Positions 1 through 8,382 of a stretch of 64,000 bases of DNA are shown here, in pieces. This stretch comes from Sphingobacterium sp. ML3W (GTDB lineage: Bacteria > Bacteroidota > Bacteroidia > Sphingobacteriales > Sphingobacteriaceae), in NCBI RefSeq assembly GCF_000747525.1, contig NZ_CP009278.1, positions 3,162,001 to 3,226,000 on the forward strand. Reading direction: 5' to 3'. A model generated the notes under the pieces. The model saw only the letters and a list, made by a program, of their open reading frames with translations. It had not been told where the DNA came from and ran no database searches. A program made the position numbers and the translations under genes. Every line of letters begins with the position of its first letter. Positions within the stretch are counted from its first letter, which is position 1.

Positions 1-290
1 GCTGGATCATCAAAATTGGGTTCGTAACGTTTTTCGACAACTTCTTGATTTGATTTTATGTAATCAATTACACCTGTCAAACCCTCCGCAAATTTTTCAA
101 AATCCTCTTTATATAAGAATATTTTGTGTTTAATAAACTGCCCGTCTTCGAAACGTTTCTTACTCTCTGTGATGGTAATGTAATAATCGTTAGACCGTGT
201 AGCCTTTACATCAAAAAAATAAGTACGTTTACCTGCTCTCACTTTTTTTGAAAAAACCTCTTCTCGCTCTTTGTTTTCAAAATCTCCCAT
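1..290 (-). CDS. PUR-family (DUF3276) nucleic-acid-binding protein, partial
   Basis: About 96 codons are visible; the C-terminus lies beyond the left edge. The start is the ATG at 290, giving MGDFENKEREEVFSKKVRAG at the N-terminus. The beta-rich pattern that follows (KRTYFFDVKATRSNDYYITITE, broken here as KRTYFFDVKAT then RSNDYYITITE) and the later FIKHKIFLYKEDFEKF stretch match the short PUR-alpha-like proteins conserved in Bacteroidota and spirochaetes (DUF3276). Members bind single-stranded DNA or RNA in the cytoplasm; the role here is inferred from family only. No clear -7 box is visible upstream. Confidence 0.8.
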   Translation of the reverse strand, partial: MGDFENKEREEVFSKKVRAGKRTYFFDVKATRSNDYYITITESKKRFEDGQFIKHKIFLYKEDFEKFAEGLTGVIDYIKSNQEVVEKRYEPNFDDP

Positions 291-546
291 TGGTTATTAT
301 TTAAGTTTAAGTTATCTTAATCTGTGATAAATATATAATAATTAGCATGAAACTTCCAAATATTATTCAAAAAAAATCATATTTGACAGCATATTAAGTA
401 GAATTAACGAACTTACCCTCTACATTATAACAAATAAACTCAAGCTTCCTTAAACAAAGAAATCATTTCACCGAGGATTTTATTACATTTACCGAATAAT
501 ATTGATCGATTACCTATTTCAATTACTCCAAGATACCTAACCAACA

Positions 547-554
547 TATCTTTG
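547..554 (+). promoter_or_regulatory. -7 promoter box (TATCTTTG)
   Basis: TATCTTTG fits the Bacteroidota -7 consensus TAnnTTTG and lies 19 bases before the ATG of the LiaF-like gene at 574. No convincing -33 element was found. Confidence 0.5.
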
Positions 555-573
555 AGGTATAAATTTAAAAGTC

Positions 574-1491
574 ATGGAAAAAGAGCCATTCATACCAAAA
601 AGCAACAACAGTAAAAATATTATTGGTGGTGTTATCATACTTATCGGAATTCTATTATTATTAAAAAATTTAGACTTAGACTTCTTCTTCCCTTCTTGGA
701 TTTTTGGGTGGTATACATTTGCATTGATTATACCAGGACTGATTATTGGGATGAACTCCAATTTTAAAAACAAAGCATCCGTTATCTTGATTGCATTAGG
801 TGTAGCATTTCTTGTAAAAGAAATCATGCATACAGATTTTGGGGGAGTTATATTTCCCATATTGATTATAGGATTAGGTGCTTATTTTATTATTGGCCGC
901 AAAAATGGTATACCGCCACTTCCTCCTATGCCACTCAATCCCAACAGTCCTCCTCCATCCCCTACGGATTACGATTGGGACAAGCGCGTTGTCTCGACAA
1001 CAATCGATGAGAATGTAAAAGTTGATGATGTTACAGATGAAGCAGGTAACCGATCAACCGGAGATTCGACCGCAAATGATAGTAATAATCAAGGTCTGCC
1101 TAACGGGCAGACCTTTGGTGCTCAACAATACGCGCAGACCGAAAATAATTTTGAAGATGTACTGAATGTCAACTCTATCTTTGCAAGCGTTAAAAAATTC
1201 ATCCTATCCAAAAATTTCAGAGGTGGAAATATCGCATGTATGTTTGGTAGTGTATCCATTGACCTAACACAAGCGGATATAACAGATGTGGCAGTGATTG
1301 ATGCCTTCCAGATGTTTGGAAGTGCCAAAATCACAGTTCCTGCAAATTGGACAGTTTATTCAAATGTCTCCTCAGTTTTTGGCGATGTAGATGACCGCCG
1401 CTATACACTGGGTCTTAGCAGAGATCCATCTAAAAAATTATATATTACAGGTACTTGTCTTTTTGGAAATTTAACCATTAGAAATGCCTAG
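574..1491 (+). CDS. LiaF-like membrane protein
   Basis: The 305-residue protein has a hydrophobic N-terminal half with about four membrane segments (roughly residues 16-110), a proline/serine-rich acidic linker (about 115-190) and a C-terminal beta-rich domain (about 195-305) containing NSIFASVKKFILSKNF, MFGSVSIDLTQA and SVFGDVDDRR. This is the layout of the LiaI/LiaF-like proteins, which act at the membrane in cell-envelope stress sensing and often restrain a two-component system. The histidine kinase gene starts two bases after its stop, so the three genes to 3270 form one operon. A direct regulatory link to the kinase is inferred from this context. Confidence 0.75.
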   Translation: MEKEPFIPKSNNSKNIIGGVIILIGILLLLKNLDLDFFFPSWIFGWYTFALIIPGLIIGMNSNFKNKASVILIALGVAFLVKEIMHTDFGGVIFPILIIGLGAYFIIGRKNGIPPLPPMPLNPNSPPPSPTDYDWDKRVVSTTIDENVKVDDVTDEAGNRSTGDSTANDSNNQGLPNGQTFGAQQYAQTENNFEDVLNVNSIFASVKKFILSKNFRGGNIACMFGSVSIDLTQADITDVAVIDAFQMFGSAKITVPANWTVYSNVSSVFGDVDDRRYTLGLSRDPSKKLYITGTCLFGNLTIRNA

Positions 1492-1493
1492 TC

Positions 1494-2537
1494 ATGAAGG
1501 ATAAATTATTATTGCATAATAAAAACAAACTAATATTATTCATCTGCTTAAGCATATTGATTGGCTATTTTGCCATGCAATATGCTTTGATGTATCGGTC
1601 GGGTTTTCCAATTGAGATAACAATTAAAGACTCCATTATCAATAGTCTCATGATGATGCTTTGCTGCTATGCCATTTCAACAACATTAAACTACTATATC
1701 CCAAAACCCAATCAAATTTGGAAAGTATTGATTATAGGGTTTATTATGAGCGGCATCAGCATATTAGGAAGTCGACTTGTCGTTCAATATTATCTTCCGA
1801 AGGAACATTTGAAGATCTATGACCTAATTATTCCCTATCGTTATATCGTCAATTTCCTAATTCTAACTTCTGTTGCAATTTTCATCATTGTCTGGAATAT
1901 CCAAGAAGAATACATTTCCAATATCAAAAGAAAACAAGATTCGGAAAACCAATTGCGAGAAGCCGAATTATATAACCTAAGACAACAACTTCAGCCGCAT
2001 TTTCTTTTCAATAGCCTAAATTCAATCATAGCATTGATTGGCACCAAGCCAGACCAAGCCCGTAATATGACCTTTCAATTATCCGACTTTTTACGCGGAA
2101 CTCTCCGAAAAGAAAACAATCAATTGATTGTCCTGCAAGAAGAGTTAAGTCATCTCGAGTTGTACTTAGATATTGAAAAAGTAAGATTTGGCCATAGACT
2201 GGATATTCACATCGAACACGATAATGAAGTCTTATCATCTAAAATTCCAGCTATGATTTTACAACCACTTGTCGAAAATGCCATTAAACATGGCCTTTAC
2301 AATGTAACAGAAAGTGTAATCATCAATATTAAATGCTTACTCATTGAAAAGAACCTACATATTTCGATAGACAATCCATTTGAACCAAACGAACCTATCC
2401 AGTCTAAGGGCACAGGATTTGGACTTACGAGTATACAAAGACGGTTATTTCTTCTTTTTGGACGAAATGACCTCCTTGACACCCATAGTGAAAACAATAT
2501 ATTTACAAGTAGTATCAAAATCCCACAATATGATTAA
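1494..2537 (+). CDS. LytS/YehU-type sensor histidine kinase
   Basis: The 347-residue protein has four predicted membrane segments (about residues 12-30, 45-66, 77-98, 117-135), a short coiled linker (140-165) and a His_kinase (PF06580) domain. The phospho-acceptor region RQQLQPHFLFNSLNSI puts the histidine at residue 169, and the N box VENAIKHGL and a glycine-rich GTGFGL segment form the ATP-binding part. It lacks an obvious extracellular sensor domain, so the membrane part or the upstream LiaF-like protein probably senses the signal. Its stop overlaps the start of the response regulator gene by eight bases, which implies translational coupling. Confidence 0.9.
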   Translation: MKDKLLLHNKNKLILFICLSILIGYFAMQYALMYRSGFPIEITIKDSIINSLMMMLCCYAISTTLNYYIPKPNQIWKVLIIGFIMSGISILGSRLVVQYYLPKEHLKIYDLIIPYRYIVNFLILTSVAIFIIVWNIQEEYISNIKRKQDSENQLREAELYNLRQQLQPHFLFNSLNSIIALIGTKPDQARNMTFQLSDFLRGTLRKENNQLIVLQEELSHLELYLDIEKVRFGHRLDIHIEHDNEVLSSKIPAMILQPLVENAIKHGLYNVTESVIINIKCLLIEKNLHISIDNPFEPNEPIQSKGTGFGLTSIQRRLFLLFGRNDLLDTHSENNIFTSSIKIPQYD

Positions 2538-3270
2538 AGTTATCCTAATTGATGATGAACCATTGGCGCGTTCTATTTTAGTAGAATATTTAAGCAAAGA
2601 CCTGTCAGTTTGTATTGTAGCAGAATGTGGAGATGGATTTGAAGGCGTAAAAGCAATCCAACAACATCAACCTGACCTTTTGTTTTTAGATGTGCAGATG
2701 CCAAAATTAACAGGTTTCGAAATGTTAGAATTGGTTGAAAATCCACCAGCAGTAATCTTTACAACAGCTTTTGACGATTATGCCCTGAAAGCATTCGAAA
2801 AAAATGCTATAGACTATTTGATGAAGCCCATTTCTCCAAATAGATTTCAGCAAGCTTTTGAAAAATTCAAGTTAAATTTTGCTAAACCTGCTTCAGAACC
2901 GGCACCAAACTATGAAGCGGTGATACATCAGGAAGAATCAAAACTCGACCGTATCGTTGTAAAAACAGGTACACAGATAAAAATAATTCCGGTACCACAA
3001 GTTAAGTATCTGGAAGCTTATGATGATTATGTGAAAATCCATACCGCAGATGGACTATTCTTGAAAAATAAAACAATGGCCTTCTTTGAAAAACATTTAG
3101 ATGAACAAGCATTTGTTAGAATCCACCGTTCGTATATCATCAAAGTAGACCAATTAGCACGTATAGAGCCCTGGGAGAAAGATAGCTTCGTCGCAGTTCT
3201 GACAACAGGTGAAAAACTCAATATCAGTAAATCGGGTTATGCTAGATTGAAACAAATGATTGGCATATAA
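2530..3270 (+). CDS. LytTR-family response regulator
   Basis: A 246-residue protein beginning MIKVILIDDEPLARS. The receiver domain (1-120) has the acidic pair D8/D9, phospho-acceptor D54 in LLFLDVQMPK, a TTAFDDYALKAF switch region and the lysine of LMKPIS. The LytTR DNA-binding domain follows (about 140-246; KTGTQIKIIPVPQVKYLEA ... FVRIHRSYIIKV). The reading frame is open further upstream to 2380, but ATG 2530 gives the exact receiver N-terminus. It partners the kinase at 1494; targets cannot be told from the sequence. Confidence 0.92.
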   Translation: MIKVILIDDEPLARSILVEYLSKDLSVCIVAECGDGFEGVKAIQQHQPDLLFLDVQMPKLTGFEMLELVENPPAVIFTTAFDDYALKAFEKNAIDYLMKPISPNRFQQAFEKFKLNFAKPASEPAPNYEAVIHQEESKLDRIVVKTGTQIKIIPVPQVKYLEAYDDYVKIHTADGLFLKNKTMAFFEKHLDEQAFVRIHRSYIIKVDQLARIEPWEKDSFVAVLTTGEKLNISKSGYARLKQMIGI

Positions 3271-3282
3271 ATAAAGTTTATG

Positions 3283-3290
3283 TAAATTTG
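3283..3290 (+). promoter_or_regulatory. -7 promoter box (TAAATTTG)
   Basis: TAAATTTG, a consensus Bacteroidota -7 box, lies 16 bases before the ATG at 3307. It gives the serine hydrolase gene its own promoter although it follows the lytTR gene closely. Confidence 0.55.
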
Positions 3291-3306
3291 CAGCAGTATA
3301 TTCATT

Positions 3307-4737
3307 ATGAAAAATTTTATTGCTGCATTTTTACTCAGTAGTTCGTTATCTGCTGTTGCTCAAAACACCAATCAAGAACAAATAAACCATACGTTCTATA
3401 ATAAAGTTGAGTTTTTTATTAATTCACAACAGACCGACTCCATCTATACATTAGCTAATGATAATTTTAAAAGAGCAAATCCCTATTCTTCATTTAAAAA
3501 CCAATTGGAAAATGAAATATATCCATTAGGTAGAATACAACATGCTGAAAAATTAAATTTCCAAGATGGAATCACACAGTATCGCATAGACTTTAAAGAA
3601 AAGTCATACCAAATACCTTTTGGAGTCGATAGTACGCTGCACTACCATACCTTTGGTTTTCAACCCATCAGTAAGCCAGTAGCAGAAAAAGAACTACCTG
3701 TGATAACCAATACGGTGGTAGAAGACAAAGTGGATTTTTTCATAGACTCTATCGCAAATTTCTACACAAAAAAAGGCAATACACAGTCTTTGACAATCGG
3801 CATTATAAAAAATGGTCAACTCAGCACATATTTCTATGGAGAAACTGAGAAAGGTAATACGACCCTGCCTACAAGCAGCACATTATATGAAATCGGTTCG
3901 CTTTCAAAAATTTTTACTGCTACCTTATTAGCTGATTTGGTCGAAAAGGGCACATTAGACTTAGATCAACCAATTATTGATTTTTTACCCGACTCCTTAA
4001 AAACAAATATAAGCTTACAAAAAATTACTTTTAAGTCCTTAGCCAATCATACTTCAGGATTACCGCGACTACCTGACAATATGGAGAAAGTTAAAGGCTT
4101 TGATGTCAACAATCCGTATAAAGACTATAATCAAAAATATTTATATCAATATTTAGCGACATTTAAATCGAAGCACGAAAGTGGTGAAGATTACGAATAT
4201 AGTAATTTAGGTTACGCTTTATTGGGAGACATAATAACAAGTCTCACGAACAAAAGTTACAATACGAATATCCAAGAAATCATCGCGAAACCATTAGGTT
4301 TAGTTGCGACTTCTGACCTACTTAATCCCAAAACACAACAGCTACCAAAAGTCTATAATATAAAAGGAGAAGAAACCACGGCCTGGGACTTTCAAACATT
4401 TAGCCCTGCTGGCGGTTTAAAATCTACTGTTACAGATTTACTAACTTTTGCACAAGTCCAGTTCAAAATGCCGGAGACATCATTAGAAAATGCGATGGCA
4501 TTAACACGTCAATTCACTTATTTTCTACCTCCTAATACAGATATTGGTTTAGCGTGGCATATGGATTTGCTAGATGATATCACGTATTGCTACCATACGG
4601 GTGGTACGGGAGGAAGCAGTTCTTTTATCGCAATCGCTCCTGATAAGAAAACAGCAGTAGTATTATTATCAAATGCTGCCGAATCTGTTGAAAAAATTGG
4701 AACATCTATTTTTCATATGTTACTGACCCAAAAATAG
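3307..4737 (+). CDS. exported serine hydrolase, beta-lactamase/PBP4* family
   Basis: The 476-residue protein has a signal peptide (about 1-19, cleavage after SAVAQ or nearby), an N-terminal alpha/beta domain of about 90 residues resembling DUF3887-type domains, and a class C beta-lactamase-related domain (about 140-470). Catalytic motifs are S198-L-S-K201, Y298-S-N300 and HTGG at 430-433. Such enzymes act in the periplasm as esterases, D-amino peptidases or transpeptidase-like hydrolases; the substrate cannot be predicted and true beta-lactamase activity is unlikely to be the main role. It is followed by a strong terminator. Confidence 0.85.
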   Translation: MKNFIAAFLLSSSLSAVAQNTNQEQINHTFYNKVEFFINSQQTDSIYTLANDNFKRANPYSSFKNQLENEIYPLGRIQHAEKLNFQDGITQYRIDFKEKSYQIPFGVDSTLHYHTFGFQPISKPVAEKELPVITNTVVEDKVDFFIDSIANFYTKKGNTQSLTIGIIKNGQLSTYFYGETEKGNTTLPTSSTLYEIGSLSKIFTATLLADLVEKGTLDLDQPIIDFLPDSLKTNISLQKITFKSLANHTSGLPRLPDNMEKVKGFDVNNPYKDYNQKYLYQYLATFKSKHESGEDYEYSNLGYALLGDIITSLTNKSYNTNIQEIIAKPLGLVATSDLLNPKTQQLPKVYNIKGEETTAWDFQTFSPAGGLKSTVTDLLTFAQVQFKMPETSLENAMALTRQFTYFLPPNTDIGLAWHMDLLDDITYCYHTGGTGGSSSFIAIAPDKKTAVVLLSNAAESVEKIGTSIFHMLLTQK

Positions 4738-4760
4738 CGATAAAAAGAATCAGAATCCTA

Positions 4761-4797
4761 GGGGACATATTCAAGAATATGTCCCCTATTTTTTTGT
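4761..4797 (+). terminator. rho-independent terminator
   Basis: GGGGACATATTC pairs with GAATATGTCCCC around a very short loop and is followed by ATTTTTTTG. It ends the serine hydrolase transcript. Confidence 0.85.
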
Positions 4798-4913
4798 TAC
4801 GCTATAAATTAAATCAACAAACACATGACCTCCAGGATAATCCAATAAATAAACGATTAAAAATGTTGAATTACTTTTCTCCAGATTATGATGTACATGT
4901 AAGCAAATTTATC

Positions 4914-4921
4914 TAAGTTTG
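4914..4921 (+). promoter_or_regulatory. -7 promoter box (TAAGTTTG)
   Basis: TAAGTTTG fits TAnnTTTG and lies 27 bases before the ATG at 4949. Confidence 0.5.
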
Positions 4922-4948
4922 ATAATACGATAATTTGAAATCAGCATT

Positions 4949-5920
4949 ATGAAAGTTTTTGTCTGCAGAAAAATTCCACAAATTGCAATTGATAGTTTAC
5001 AAGCAGCGGGTTTTACAATAAATTACCGCAGCGAAGCAGGAAATATCGCACAAGTAAATCTAATTGAATCTTGTCAAAAAGTGGACTTCTTATTTGCCGC
5101 AGGACACAACCTTCTGAATAAGGCTTTCTTTGACGCTTGCCCACATCTAAAAGGCATCGCTTTAATGAGTGCCGGATATGATAGCGTTGACTTGCACGAG
5201 GCGACCAAACGAGGCATCCCCGTAAGCAATACACCTGACGTATTATCCAATGCAACTGCTGATGTAGCTTTTCTATTGATGATAGCAGTGGCAAGAAAAG
5301 CTTTCTACATGCACAAAAAGATTATTAATAATGAATGGAAAGATTTTGAATTAACAGATCACCTCGGAATAGAATTGGATGGTAAAACCTTAGGCATATT
5401 TGGGCTTGGTCGAATTGGTTTTGAACTAGCTCGAAAAGCAAAAGCAGCCTACAACATGGATATTATCTACCATAACAGACACCCAAACGACGCTGCTAAA
5501 AGTATTTTAAATGCAAAGTACGTGAATTATGAAGATTTATTGGCCCAGAGCGATGTACTGTCTATACATGCAAACCTTTCACCAGAAACTAAAAACAAAT
5601 TCAACAAAAATGCTTTCAATAAAATGAAGGATACAGCCATATTTATCAATACAGCACGGGGGGGATTGCATCAAGAACAAGATTTATATGACGCATTGAC
5701 GAATGGTCATATATGGGGCGCGGGACTAGATGTCACCAATCCAGAACCTATGTCTAGCGATAATCCGTTACTCAGCTTACCAAATGTAGCAGTCCTGCCC
5801 CATATTGGTTCGGCTACCGTTGAAGCAAGAACAAATATGGCCATGATGGCAGCCCATAATTTAATCTCAGTTGCCAATCAAAGAGAAATGCCACAACTAC
5901 TGAACAAGGAAATCCGATGA
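4949..5920 (+). CDS. D-2-hydroxyacid dehydrogenase (glyoxylate/hydroxypyruvate reductase type)
   Basis: The 323-residue, full-length enzyme reduces a 2-oxoacid to the D-2-hydroxyacid with NAD(P)H in the cytoplasm. The Rossmann motif GLGRIG is at 152-157 and the catalytic triad of the family is present: R237 in NTARGG, E266 in NPEPM and H285 in LPHIGSAT. Asparagine and arginine at about 176-177 (YHNRHP), at the end of the second Rossmann strand, favour NADPH over NADH, as in glyoxylate reductases; this is inference. A 49-codon gene starts within its stop codon (ATGA). Confidence 0.88.
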   Translation: MKVFVCRKIPQIAIDSLQAAGFTINYRSEAGNIAQVNLIESCQKVDFLFAAGHNLLNKAFFDACPHLKGIALMSAGYDSVDLHEATKRGIPVSNTPDVLSNATADVAFLLMIAVARKAFYMHKKIINNEWKDFELTDHLGIELDGKTLGIFGLGRIGFELARKAKAAYNMDIIYHNRHPNDAAKSILNAKYVNYEDLLAQSDVLSIHANLSPETKNKFNKNAFNKMKDTAIFINTARGGLHQEQDLYDALTNGHIWGAGLDVTNPEPMSSDNPLLSLPNVAVLPHIGSATVEARTNMAMMAAHNLISVANQREMPQLLNKEIR

Positions 5921-6066
5921 AAATGAAAAAATTTTACAAACTACTCAATAAAATCAACAAAATGATTTTACCACGTTATTCCAAGAAGGACCCATCAAAA
6001 CTAACAAAATACCAACAGGCAATTCTAGCCTATCGGTACTTTGTTTTAATTCGGTCACTCGATTAA
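5917..6066 (+). CDS. small conserved-looking basic protein, 49 aa
   Basis: The ATG overlaps the stop of the dehydrogenase gene (ATGA), and the frame runs to TAA at 6064. The product starts MKMKKFYKLLNKINKMILPR, continues YSKKDPSKLTKYQQAILAYR and ends YFVLIRSLD. It is strongly basic with an amphipathic N-terminus. Short proteins of this shape recur after unrelated genes in Bacteroidota, and I recall some carrying an SsrA-binding name that this length cannot justify. Function unknown. Its stop shares the palindrome TTAA with the stop of the convergent mscS gene. Confidence 0.6.
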   Translation: MKMKKFYKLLNKINKMILPRYSKKDPSKLTKYQQAILAYRYFVLIRSLD

Positions 6067-6914
6067 GATTTCATGATACGGTCTGGACCTCCATTATCAT
6101 CCGAAATGATTCGCATTTCTGTCTGTGGATATGGAATACCAATATTATGTTTATCTAAGGCATTTTTTATGACCTCTTGATTTTCATTTCTTGCTGGCCA
6201 ATAATCTTCTTTCTTTGCCCAAGCACGAATGGTCAGGTTAACAGAACTATCACCTAAATCTTTCACAAATACATCAACAGCAGGAGTCTTCAAAATACGA
6301 GGATCGGCATTTAACACATTCTGAATAATTTCACGTGCCTCCTTAATATTGGCATCATAAGAAATGCCAACAGTATATTCAAACTGTCTATTGGTAATTT
6401 TAGTATAATTTTGAATAATAGAGTTCGCCAATGGACCGTTTGGACTAAATACTCGAACACCATCAGCCGCAATTAATGTCGTGTACAATATATCTATCCT
6501 TTCCACTGTACCTGAAGTATTATTACTACTGCTCACATAATCTCCCACTTCAAAAGGTCTAAACAATAGAATCAAAATACCACCAGCAAAATTACTTAAA
6601 CTCCCCTGCAATGCCAGACCTGCTGCCAAACCAAATGCTGATAAAGCAGCAATAAAAGAAGTTGTCTCAATGCCCATAGTACTTGCTACAGTTAAGAACA
6701 ATAAGGCATAAAATACAACACGTAATATACTCATGACGAATCCACGTATCGACAAGTCAACATTCCTTTTTTCAAAGCGTTTACTAATAACGTTAAGTAA
6801 GAACTTTACGACATAATTACCTATTATCAAGATAATAATCGCAGTAATTATACTTGGAGTTTTTAAGAGGACGACATCCAATAATTTTTCTAGACTTGTT
6901 TCTAATCTATTCAT
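6063..6914 (-). CDS. small-conductance mechanosensitive channel (MscS family)
   Basis: A 283-residue inner-membrane channel that opens on membrane tension to release solutes during osmotic downshock. Three membrane segments (about residues 17-36, 60-80, 85-110) end in the glycine/alanine-rich pore helix (AALSAFGLAAGLALQGSLSN), followed by the beta domain (FEVGDYV ... GTVERIDILYT, with the family's PNG turn) and the cytoplasmic alpha/beta cage. The frame is open to 7070, but ATG 6914 (MNRLETSLEKLL) gives the normal short N-terminus; the extension is cysteine- and phenylalanine-rich and unlike the family. Confidence 0.9.
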   Translation of the reverse strand: MNRLETSLEKLLDVVLLKTPSIITAIIILIIGNYVVKFLLNVISKRFEKRNVDLSIRGFVMSILRVVFYALLFLTVASTMGIETTSFIAALSAFGLAAGLALQGSLSNFAGGILILLFRPFEVGDYVSSSNNTSGTVERIDILYTTLIAADGVRVFSPNGPLANSIIQNYTKITNRQFEYTVGISYDANIKEAREIIQNVLNADPRILKTPAVDVFVKDLGDSSVNLTIRAWAKKEDYWPARNENQEVIKNALDKHNIGIPYPQTEMRIISDDNGGPDRIMKS

Positions 6915-7038
6915 CTTGTAAATGTTTTTATTTCCTATAAATATAAGGAATGAGTCATAAACTGGCAATAAAATAGTTAATCGTTGAAAAACACCATTAA
7001 TTCTACAATTGAAACACATATTAATGTGTATTTTGAAG

Positions 7039-7046
7039 TAAATTTG
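7039..7046 (+). promoter_or_regulatory. -7 box four bases before a GTG start (TAAATTTG)
   Basis: TAAATTTG ends four bases before GTG 7051, so the transcript probably starts at or next to the start codon (leaderless). The same spacing occurs at four other genes in the window. Confidence 0.55.
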
Positions 7047-7050
7047 TATA

Positions 7051-7920
7051 GTGTTAAAGAAAAGTACCATACCTGTTTTAGATAACTGCTCGATTAATAA
7101 TGATTCAAGCAGTCCGCTATTTGTCGATCACCTTGCCGATTACATCGCCAAGCATCACAATATGGTATTTCCTCATAAACACAATTTCTATCATTTTGTA
7201 CTTTTCACAAAAGGGTCAGGCAATCATTTAATCGATTTTGAAAAATATGAAATAGAACCGTATCAAATCTATTTCATGGCACCCGGTCAGGTTCATACTT
7301 GGAATTTCAACGGTGACGAAGAAGGTTATGTCGTCAACTTTGACCCCGAATACTTTCAATCCTTCTTACTAAGAACAGATTATCTAAGTCGGTTCTCCTT
7401 TTTAAGTGGGCAGCAAGACCAGATTGTATTTACAATTCCTGCAACGCATCGAGCTGCAGCATTGAATACATTTGAATCCTTTTACAGATTAAACCAAAAC
7501 ACAACCGCCACAGATTTAATCCGTGTGACCCTGTTACAGCTCATACTATGGATAGAATCATGGCATGGTACCAAAACAGAAAAAACAAGTAATCCATATA
7601 ATTACACCATTTTTCATAACTATCTACGATTAGTGGAAAAAAGTTTCAAAGAAATCAGATTGCCTAAAGCCTATGCGGAGCAATTATTTATCACACCCAA
7701 TCATTTAAATGCGATATGCAAATCCTACATTGGTAGTGCTGCAGGTGAAATTATAAGGGATCGTGTACTTCTTGAAGCGAAAAGATTACTGGTCAACAAA
7801 AACCTAAACATCAATGAGATTGCTATTGAATTGAATTTTAATGACAACTCTTATTTTACAAAATTTTTTAAAAAAGCAACGGGAATGACTCCCGACGAAT
7901 TCAGAAAAAACAATAGTTAG
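7051..7920 (+). CDS. AraC-family transcriptional regulator
   Basis: A 289-residue regulator with an N-terminal cupin-like sensor domain (about 30-110; VFPHKHNFYHFVLFTKGSG, HLIDFEKYEIEPYQIYFMAP) and a C-terminal double helix-turn-helix (about 185-289; AEQLFITPNHLNAICK and INEIAIELNFNDNSYFTKFF). The start is GTG 7051; the nearby -7 box makes any upstream start unlikely. The DUF983 gene begins two bases after its stop and iscS follows, so it may control that operon; this is inference. It is similar in layout to the regulator at 60043. Confidence 0.85.
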   Translation: MLKKSTIPVLDNCSINNDSSSPLFVDHLADYIAKHHNMVFPHKHNFYHFVLFTKGSGNHLIDFEKYEIEPYQIYFMAPGQVHTWNFNGDEEGYVVNFDPEYFQSFLLRTDYLSRFSFLSGQQDQIVFTIPATHRAAALNTFESFYRLNQNTTATDLIRVTLLQLILWIESWHGTKTEKTSNPYNYTIFHNYLRLVEKSFKEIRLPKAYAEQLFITPNHLNAICKSYIGSAAGEIIRDRVLLEAKRLLVNKNLNINEIAIELNFNDNSYFTKFFKKATGMTPDEFRKNNS

Positions 7921-7922
7921 AT

Positions 7923-8357
7923 ATGAAAGAGAAGGAAACTACTTACGAATTATCAGAATTTAAAGCCGCCTCTAAAGCACTTTGCCCACGCTGTCGAAAA
8001 GGATCTATTTTCACAGGAAACACTTACGGCTTTAAGACGCAGAAGATGAATACACACTGTGATTACTGTGGCTTACGATATGAACGTGAACCAGGCTATT
8101 TCTATGTTTCTATGTTTGTGAGCTACGCATTTACAGTTGCAGAAATGGTATCTTCCTGCCTTCTGGCATTTCTAATAACAGGAAATGACGATTCATTTTG
8201 GCTTTATGCATCTGTGGCACTCTTAAGTGTGCTAATTTTAAGCCCATTCAATTATCGTTATTCGAGAGTCGTTTTGATGTATTGGTTAAGTCCGGGCTTG
8301 AGTTACGTTCCAAATATTCAGAAAAAAGAGATCAATTCGACAACACGCACGTTATAA
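7923..8357 (+). CDS. DUF983 membrane protein with zinc-ribbon-like cysteines
   Basis: The 144-residue protein has two CxxC pairs (CPRCRKG at about 21-24 and CDYCGLRYEREPGYFYVS at about 46-49), then two membrane segments (about 60-85 and 92-112). This is the DUF983 layout: a cytoplasmic metal-binding ribbon before a membrane hairpin. The function of the family is unknown. It sits between an AraC regulator and a cysteine desulfurase gene with gaps of 2 and 25 bases, so the three are probably co-transcribed. Confidence 0.85.
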   Translation: MKEKETTYELSEFKAASKALCPRCRKGSIFTGNTYGFKTQKMNTHCDYCGLRYEREPGYFYVSMFVSYAFTVAEMVSSCLLAFLITGNDDSFWLYASVALLSVLILSPFNYRYSRVVLMYWLSPGLSYVPNIQKKEINSTTRTL

Positions 8358-8382
8358 AGCAGATAATCTTTAACTTTATAAT

